Shown piece by piece: positions 55,684 to 64,000 of a DNA stretch of 64,000 nucleotides (positions are counted from its first letter, which is position 1; each line of letters begins with the position of its first letter). The notes under the pieces were generated by a model. The model was not told the origin of the DNA and did not search any database. It was given only the letters and a program-made list of their open reading frames with translations. The position numbers and the translations under genes are program-made. Origin of the DNA: Pseudorasbora parva (lineage: Eukaryota > Chordata > Actinopteri > Cypriniformes > Gobionidae); contig NC_090195.1 in assembly GCF_024679245.1 (NCBI RefSeq), positions 3,662,300 to 3,726,299 of the forward strand, given 5' to 3'.

Positions 55684-56812
55684 CACACACACTATATTGC
55701 CAAAAGTTTTGGGACGTCTGCCTTTACATGCACATGAATGTTAATGCCGTCCCATTGTTAATCCGTAGGGTTTAATATGGAGTTGGCCCACCCTTTGCAG
55801 CTCTAACAGCTTCAGCTCTTCTGGGAAGGTTTAGGAGTGTGTTTATGGGAATTTTCTTCTAGCTTTTCTTCTCTACTTCCTCTGTGCAGGCCAGTCAAGT
55901 TCCTCCACACCAAACTCGCTCATCCATGTCTTTATGGACCGACGCTTTGTGCACTGGAGCGTAGTCATGGTGGAATAGGAAGGGCCATCCCCAAACTGTT
56001 CCCACAAAGTTTGGAGCATGAAATTGTCCAATATGTCTTGGTACGCTGAGGCATTAAGAGTTCCTTTCACTGGAACTAAGGGGCCAAGCCCAACCCCTGA
56101 AAAACAACCCCACACCATAATCCCTCCTCCACCAAACTTTACACATGGCGCAATGCAGTCAGGAGAGTCCCGTTCTCCTGGCAACCGCCAAGCTCAGCCT
56201 CGTCCATCAGACTGTAAGACAGAGAAGCTTGATTGGTCACTCAGAGAACACGTCTCACTGCTCTAGAGTCCAGTGGCGGCTGCTTTACTCCACTGCATCC
56301 CTCGCTTTGCATTGCTCTTGGTGATGTAAGGCTTGGATGAGCTGCTCGGCCATGGAAACCCATTCCATGAAGCGCTCTACACACTGTTCTTGAGCTCATC
56401 TAAAGGACACAGAAGTTCGGTCTGGAGCTATTGACTCCAGTTGGTGACTTCTGCGCACTGTGACCCTCAGTATGCGCTGACCCCGCTCTGTGATTTTACG
56501 TGGCCTAACACTTCGTGGCTGAGTTGCTGTTGTTCCCAATCGCTTCCACTTTGTTATAATCCCGCTAACAGTTGAGTGTGGAATATTTAGTAGTGAGGAA
56601 ATGTCAGGAATGGACTTATTGCACAGGTGGCAACCTATCACGGCACCACGCTTGAGTTCACTGAGCTCCTGAGAGCGACCCATTCTTTCACTAATGTTTG
56701 TAGAAGCGTCTGCAGGCCTAGTGCTTGATTTATACACCTGTGGCCATGGAGGGATTGAACACCTCAATTCAATGATTTGGAGGAGTGTCCCAATACTTTT
56801 GGCAATATAGTG
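55684..56812 (-). mobile_element. Tc1-like transposon, nearly full length, inactive
   Basis: Inverted ends ACTATATTGCCAAAAGT (left) and ACTTTTGGCAATATAGT (right). On the minus strand the transposase begins MGRSQELSELKRGAVIGCH (about 56682) and runs through IPDISSLLNIPHSTVSGII and ITERGQRILR. It is then broken, with a shortened middle, and resumes with [33 protein letters not shown] and [18 protein letters not shown]. Frameshifts and deletions separate the DNA-binding and catalytic parts, so no complete transposase remains. The right end runs into a TG tract (56811-56832). Confidence 0.93.
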
Positions 56813-56832
56813 TGTGTGTGTGTGTGTGTGTG

Positions 56833-57351
56833 TTTGTGTGTGTAAATTAAAGCCTTTCTGATTATCTGTGTTACTATAGATATGTACACAAGCACAAGTC
56901 TCCTTTTATCTCACTCTCGTTCATCACTCCATCCATCAATCAAATCATATTTCTAAACAATGGCACAGTGTGTGTGTGTGTGTGTGTCTTTGAAGTCGGG
57001 GTTGAAGCGTGCTTAATTTAACAGTATGTGGTGGTGGTTCTCTCCGTTGATTCACTGCTACTACTCAACGTAATGCCACACACACACGCGCACGCGCACA
57101 CGCACGCATCAAACGGTCAGCCGGCCCCTCTGACATCACTCTGTACGCACATCCACTCCAGCTGTTGTGTTTCATCCAGGACACACCCACCGGCTTATGA
57201 ATGATTATTAGTGTTATATTAACAGAAATAATGAACACACACACACACACAGTCTGGCTCCAGTGGATTAGATGCTGCTGGCATTCGTTTTTAGCTTCTG
57301 CAGCGCGAATGTGAATGAAAACACATGCAAACACACTCGACAGCCACCAGA
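56833..57351. other. Intergenic, no gene seen
   Basis: Short TG and CA tracts only. Confidence 0.5.
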
Positions 57352-58060
<709 letters not shown>

Positions 58061-58500
58061 CATAATATAATATAATATAATATAATATAATATAATATAA
58101 TATAATATAATATAATATAATATAATATAATATAATATAATATAATATAATATAATATAACATAATTCATACAATATAACATTATTCATATAATATAATA
58201 ATATAACATAATATAAAACAAAATACTGTAACAATTATTATAATTAATATGTGATTAATATAATATAAGTAATATAATATAACATCATATAAACAATATA
58301 ATTAATAAAATATAACAATATAATAAAATAAAAGTAATATAATATAACAATATAATAAATGTCATTTTATTAGCGTAATATAGCATAATTAATATAATAT
58401 AACAACATAATTAATATAATATGATTCATATTACATAATTAATATAATATAATATAATATAATATAATATAATATAATATAATATAATATAATATAATGT
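58061..58500. repeat. (TAATA)n pentanucleotide repeat
   Basis: Pure TATAA pentamers at 58066-58160 and 58441-58498, with degenerate TAATATAA-rich DNA between. Confidence 0.96.
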
Positions 58501-58965
58501 TGAAGTAGGACACATTTGAGTAGGAGCTTAATCATCTACATTTTTTTTCTATTATTATTATAATCTATTAACAACTGAAATAAAATAAAATATAAAAAAC
58601 ATGATAATATTTCGTATTTTCATTCAATTTAATCTGAGGTACAAAAATAACTAAAACTGAACTAAAAATTAATTAAAACGCTATAATAAAATATCACAAA
58701 AACACAATAAAATTACTAAAACTTTAACCAAAACTAACATGAACATGGTGAATAAAACAAAAATGATCAAAACCTAAATCAAATAATAATATAATCTTAA
58801 GGATACTAAAATAACACTGCTCCAACAAACCGATTTAAGAAGATCATAATCAGGCAGCTTTACTACTCAGAACTCACACTAAGACTATGGCAACAAATAA
58901 ACACACACACACACACTTTCATTCCATCTATGACACACAGAGTAAGAAAGAACAAACAGAACTAT

Positions 58966-59002
<37 letters not shown>

Positions 59003-60133
59003 TGCGGGCTCCCCCCTCCCCCTCCCCTCTCGCTCTGGCAGTGTACGAGGGCAGTAAGGCGCCAGTGGAGTGCGCCGTCTCTCTGGGGAACAATACTGCA
59101 GCGCTTCATAAAAACTTCAAACGCTCCTGCCAAATGTTTTATAGGTGCTTTAAAGGGTTACGGCCCCCGGGGGTCCGGCGTGGGGGGGTGGGGTCTGTCT
59201 CCCTCACACAAGCGCACACAATATGCATATAACAGGTGAACCAGACGCATTTATGCACATCATTTCACTGCTATATATGCACAGAGGACGGTGTGTTCGT
59301 ATCACATATAGTCTTACAGAACATCAGATCTTCAGAGCGCCGGATGCAGAAGTACGTCCGTTATCATTCAGAGCTGTAATCAGACCCCGGGATGGGAATA
59401 ACAGGCCGTTTAAAGATAGAGGGTGAACCTAGTGATGAGCTCCTCAATTAGGATAGTTATAATTAAATTCACACCAACATGGGTCAAGCGACTGCATACT
59501 GGTCCAAAAAAGAGAAAAAGACGGAGATTGTGGTCTATAAAAAGTATTGTCTGATTGCCATCGCCTTGTGAAAAAGTGCACACTTCAAATCTTTCAAGTG
59601 TATTTTTAAATAATGCACTGAAAGATAACATGATATTAATGAAATAAAAGGCCATACGTGTCCTTAACGACGGTACACTTCATTAGTACACTTTCAAATG
59701 TCCAGTTCATTAGCTTTAAAGAACATGCATTTATACACTGATTCTGCATTAATGAGCTTTAAAGCACACTTAGCACAAAGCACTTGATAAGCAATGCCGT
59801 GTTATTCAATATTACAGTTAAAGTTAATATATTTCATATGTACAAAGGTGCAAATGTGAATGCAAATATATTTTAAAAACATTACAGAAACGTTTCAATA
59901 GTAATTACATCATAGTATATTTTAGTTTACCATAAAGTACATATAGTTTAATTTAAAGATGCACTTAAGTACATACTTAAGTGGGTCAAATTCAATCTAA
60001 TATGCATTTGAACTATAATATGTTTTAATTTAATCGGGGGGGAAAACATGCCATTCTTATCTGAAAAAATTCACAAGAACATTCATATACCACAGTATTT
60101 AAATTAATATTAATTATATAGTCTTATATTACA
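58501..60133. other. Intergenic, no gene seen
   Basis: CA tract at 58966-58999. 59000-59420 is GC-richer and non-repetitive (AACAATACTGCAGCGCTTC). The remainder is AT-rich. Confidence 0.4.
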
Positions 60134-60134
60134 C

Positions 60135-60226
<92 letters not shown>

Positions 60227-60440
60227 ACAGCTTATATATATATCTTAAATCTGATATATTATAAAATATAAATAGTTTATAAATACTATAAAATCTAAGA
60301 TAATTTTATATATATTTATATTTTTAATAAATCTGATATATTATAAAATATAAAAAATAAATAGTTTATAAATACTATAAAATCTAAGATAATTTTATAT
60401 ATATATTTATATTTTTAATCAATCTGATATATTATAAAAT
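60134..60440. repeat. (TA)n microsatellite and AT-rich tandem repeat
   Basis: TA tract at about 60140-60225. Then units starting AATCTGATATATTATAAAA at about 60248, 60330 and 60421, each containing AGTTTATAAATACTATAAAA (the third truncated), with 83- to 91-bp spacing. Confidence 0.9.
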
Positions 60441-61739
60441 TATAATTAATTAATAATCAATATTATATATTTATATTTAATAATAACATTAATAATAATT
60501 AACTATGAACTCAATTTATAATCAACATTTTGGATCGATCACTGAGCTGGTCGCTAATGAAACGCTGCGTCAGATTTTGGCTGCTGATCTTTCTGGAAGA
60601 ACCTTCTCATCATTAGCGTGCCTCCAGCGCCTTAAACCCTGCCTACGCAGGCATCTCGCGAGCTTCTGCCCCGAGCCCCAGTGGGACGCAGGCGAGCTGT
60701 GTGAATCAGATCCATTCAGGGTCTTTTGGGAATGTTTTGCTAACAGTATTTGCAGATCCGCAGAGGGCTAAATTTAGCGCAGGTCTTCCCGGAGTCTACA
60801 CGGTATAATTAGGAGGTGTGAGAACCCTGCTACAATTCTAAGGTTACTGTCGATAACCGTCACAGCCACGGCCTTAAAGGTGCAGCGTGTGTGTGGTCTT
60901 CCACACGCTCTGCTGCACTTTAATGCGAGTGTGTGTGTGTGTGTGTGTGAGAGTGTGAGGGAGAGCTTGTATAGCAGTGTGTGTGTGGTCTGCCAGTTTG
61001 TGTTGTCCGTGTTTGTTTGTGTGAGGGGAACTGTTCTTGTGAGAGTGTGTGTGTATGTTTGTCGAGTGTTTCCCACACTTTACTTAGTAGAAGTGAGACA
61101 CTCAGTCAATCAGAGAGCGTCTATTATTTCACTGAAAGAGACGGAGGAACTGAATACAGTGGCCCCTAAACATATTTGGACACTTAAGTCACACTTAAAC
61201 ATGTCTGAATGTCATTGCATTAGACACCGAATATCAAATCAAGTGGCATTTATTGTAATCAATTAAAAAAAATTGCACTAAAAGATAAACATGAATACTG
61301 TCAGTATTGTGTTTGTTTGTGGATTAAGCTTAATGTGAATCTCTACACCGGTGTGAACTTGAGGAGAACAACTTTTTTTAATTATTAAAAAGCTTAAAAA
61401 GTTAAATCTGTTTATTTGCAAATAATATTGATGGGATTTTTCCGTTACGCTACTGTTGTTGCACTCTATCATGAGACGTGTGGAGAGTTTCAGTGCAGAG
61501 ACTCTGAATCTGACAATTAATGCTGGAGCTGTAAATTAAATGCTCATATTAATACATGTAGTAAACTGCAAAACACACACACCCACATACACACACACAC
61601 ACACACTGCAGCTGCTCAAAACTATGCTTTCATCAAATGGACAACCATAAGACTATGAGCTCATGCTAGGAGCACGCACACACACACACACATGTATGCG
61701 CGTGCGCACCAACACTGCACACACACGTTGTGTTTTCAT
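60441..61739. other. Intergenic, unique GC-richer island at 60500-60800
   Basis: 60505-60771 (+) is an 88-codon ATG-to-stop frame in GC-richer DNA, encoding a Cys/Arg-rich peptide I do not recognise. It has no signal peptide and no visible splice partner. A conserved non-coding element is at least as likely as a gene. The rest shows GT tracts near 60930-60949 and no gene. Confidence 0.35.
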
Positions 61740-61970
61740 GTTTTATGAGGACTTTCCATAGACATAATAAATGTTTTACTGTACAAACTGTACATTCTCT
61801 CCCCTTACACTAACCCTGCCCATCACACAGCTTTCTGCATTTTTACATTTTCAAAAAACCGTAGTCTTATTTATAAGCTGTTGTCCTCCAAAAATGTCCC
61901 CACACGGACAAGGATTTCAGATATTGCCATCTTTGTGGAGACATTTTGTCCCCATAATGTAGGATTTACC
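61740..61970 (+). repeat. Interspersed repeat (ATGAGGAC/TGTCCCCA family)
   Basis: TATGAGGACTTTCCATAGAC, CTGCATTTTTAC, TTATTTATAAGCTGTTGTCC and TTTTGTCCCCATAATGTA are collinear with a common fish repeat. An opposite-strand fragment is at 27097-27375. Confidence 0.7.
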
Positions 61971-61984
61971 TGAACTTCTCTCTC

Positions 61985-62365
61985 TCCCACACACACACAC
62001 ACACACTCACTCACTCTTGCACTCACTTTTGCGCACACTCACGCACTTTTCACACTCACACTCTCACACACACGTACACTCACTTATGCACTCGCATAAA
62101 CACTCGCAGACATTCAATTGCACACAAACTCACCCACACTCACACACTCACTTGCACAAACTCACACTCTCACTCGCACACACTCACCCACACACACTCA
62201 CTCAAATCACACTCACTTACTCGCACACACACATACACTCACTCGCACGCACTCACTCACACATTCAATCACACACACTCACTCACACATTCAATCACAC
62301 ACACTCACTCGCACACATTCAATCACACACACTCACTCGCACACACTCAAATCACACACGCACAC
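61985..62365. repeat. CACACTCACTC-type low-complexity array
   Basis: CA-rich array interrupted by CACTCACTCGCA. A 28-bp unit (ACACATTCAATCACACACAC plus TCACTCNC) is repeated three times near 62257-62345. Confidence 0.85.
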
Positions 62366-63339
62366 ACACCCACAAACAGTCTTACATCTCAATCCAAAAC
62401 ACACATCATCTGGAACAGCGCTTGTGTATCAGCTTGAGTTTGTATTTGTACATGATCCCATAATAAATCAACGTTCATCTGGAAGAGAAATTCACTTCCG
62501 AGCTACAGTGTAAAATATTATTGCACCAAAACTTTTACTTCGCACTTGTGTGTGTCCGTCAGTCGTGAAACAGAGACAGTAAACACAATATCGATAATAA
62601 ACTCACCGCACTACAACACGGCCGATCAACAGAAGTAAACGCTCCTCGCTACGCAAAGCAACACAAATGAACATTAGAAACAGGAAGAGTCTGTAAAACT
62701 ACGGCTGCGGTCCATCCCGCTTTATAACGTCGCGCTATAGAGTCGTATTGTTCCTTCAGTCCAAAGTGTCTGTTCACAAACAATCAAAACGAGGTTTAAC
62801 GTCACTCTTCATTTGGATAAAGCTTCAGTTCTGGTGGTAGATTCAGTGTAGACTCATTCTCAAGTGCATCTGTTCTAGAAACGTTCAGCAATTCAGTGTG
62901 TTTCGCTCATTGGAGTATCCCAATGGAGTAATCACAGTTTGGATAAGTCCTGTGTGTGTGTGTGTGTGCAGTTTGGTGGAAGGGTATAACGGTGTCCTGA
63001 GGAAGAATGCATTGACGGAAAAATCATGACGTCATGTTTGTTCGGTGATTTCAAACCACCATCAGCAAGCTGTAAACATTTCACTTCTGAATACTTATGG
63101 AAGAGGTTCTGTCAAGGCTGAACTCACACCTTCTGGAACAAGAGATCCGTTAAAGTGGCACAATACTGAGACAATGAGCAAATAAAGAGGAAGGAACTGT
63201 AATGTTACATGTGATAATGCTGATGTTACTCATATAACCAGTTAAAGTCAATATGAAATTATGACATGGTATTTTACCTCATTAATGTATTTCCTTTTTA
63301 TATCTAAATAATATTTTATATATACTGTATATATTTACA
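62366..63339. other. Intergenic, no gene seen
   Basis: Unremarkable sequence with a TG tract at 62950-62969. Confidence 0.45.
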
Positions 63340-63448
63340 TTGTTCAAAAGTTTGAAAGTCTCTTCTGTTCATCAAGGCTGTATTTATTTAATCAAAAATA
63401 CAGTGAAAATGTGAAATATTATTACGGTTTAAAACATATTAGTGAATA

Positions 63449-64000
63449 CACACTGATCAGGCATAACATTATGATACTAATATTGTGTTGGTCCCACTTT
63501 TGCTGCATAAACAGCCCTGACCCGTTGAGGCATGGACTCCACTAGACCCCTGAAGATGTGCTTTGGTGTCTAGCACCAAGATGTTAGCAGCAGATACTTT
63601 AAGTCCTGTAAATTGTGATGTGGGGCTTCCATGGATTGGACTTGTTTGTTCAGCTCATCCCACAGATGCTCGATTAGATTGAGATCTGGGGAATCTGGAG
63701 GCCAAGTCAACACCTAAAACTCGTCGTTGTGCTCCTCAAACCATTCCTGAAGCATTTGTGCTTTGTGTCAGGAGCATTATCCTGCTGGAAGAGCCACAGC
63801 CACCAGAATACCGTTTCCATGAAAGGCTGAACATGGTCTCAGCAATGCTTAGGTAGGTGGAGCGTGTCAAAGTAACATCCACATGGATGGAGGACCCAAG
63901 GTTTCCCAGCAGAACATTGCCCAAAGCATCACACTGCCTCCGCCGGCTCGCCTTCTTCCTATAGTGCATCCTGGGGCCATGTGTTCCCCAGGTAAGCCAC
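63449..64000 (-). mobile_element. Tc1-like transposon, 3' portion, runs off the window
   Basis: The left end after TA reads CACTGATCAGGCATAACATT, a Tc1-type terminus. The minus-strand frame includes the transposase stretch IHVDVTLTRSTYLSIAETM, preceded by a diverged MFCWETLG-like motif. Frameshifts and an internal deletion remove the QDNAPCH region. It appears to be the same family as the N-terminal fragment at 38170-38602. Confidence 0.88.

Overview
The window looks like nuclear DNA of a teleost fish, most likely a cyprinid. It is intron-rich and crowded with long CA/TG, GA and AT dinucleotide tracts. It also carries transposon families typical of carp- and zebrafish-like genomes: Tc1-like elements, an L2-type LINE, 5S-rRNA-headed SINE3, hAT-like elements, and many short elements flanked by TTAA. 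The organism call is inference. The gene and repeat calls come from the sequence.

Only two protein-coding genes are convincing, and both are on the minus strand. The first is a netrin, best matched to netrin-2 (ntn2). Its start-codon exon (signal peptide, laminin N-terminal domain, first LE repeat) lies at 23317-24334. Its second LE repeat is a 189-nt exon at 3169-3357. They are separated by an intron of about 20 kb, and the rest of the gene lies beyond the left edge. The second gene is an intact single-exon noggin of the noggin-2 type (nog2) at 44990-45625, with a TATA-like element, a CpG-rich upstream region and an RFX-type X-box. In transcription order nog2 lies about 20.7 kb upstream of ntn2. 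Noggins are secreted BMP antagonists and netrins are secreted guidance cues. Nothing here shows the two genes share regulation.

Region by region: 1-3.1 kb is repeat-rich DNA inside the netrin gene. 3.2-23.3 kb is netrin intron 1, filled with transposons, including a four-level nest at 6.0-8.5 kb, an element with 21-bp palindromic sub-repeats in its inverted repeats (14.4-15.4 kb), and a TTAA-flanked element ending 23 bp from the exon-1 splice donor. 24.3-44.9 kb is intergenic, with an A-rich minisatellite, a 2.5-kb microsatellite cluster and many MITEs. 45-46.7 kb is nog2 and its upstream region. 46.7-64 kb is intergenic, with a SINE3, a tetranucleotide minisatellite with a 91-bp higher-order period, a second 1.6-kb GGAT-type array, a near-perfect 328-bp palindrome, and two Tc1-like relics.

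I found no evidence of a new multi-gene system. The most notable signals are structural: nested and palindromic mobile elements, higher-order satellites, and elements placed close to functional sites of the two developmental genes.
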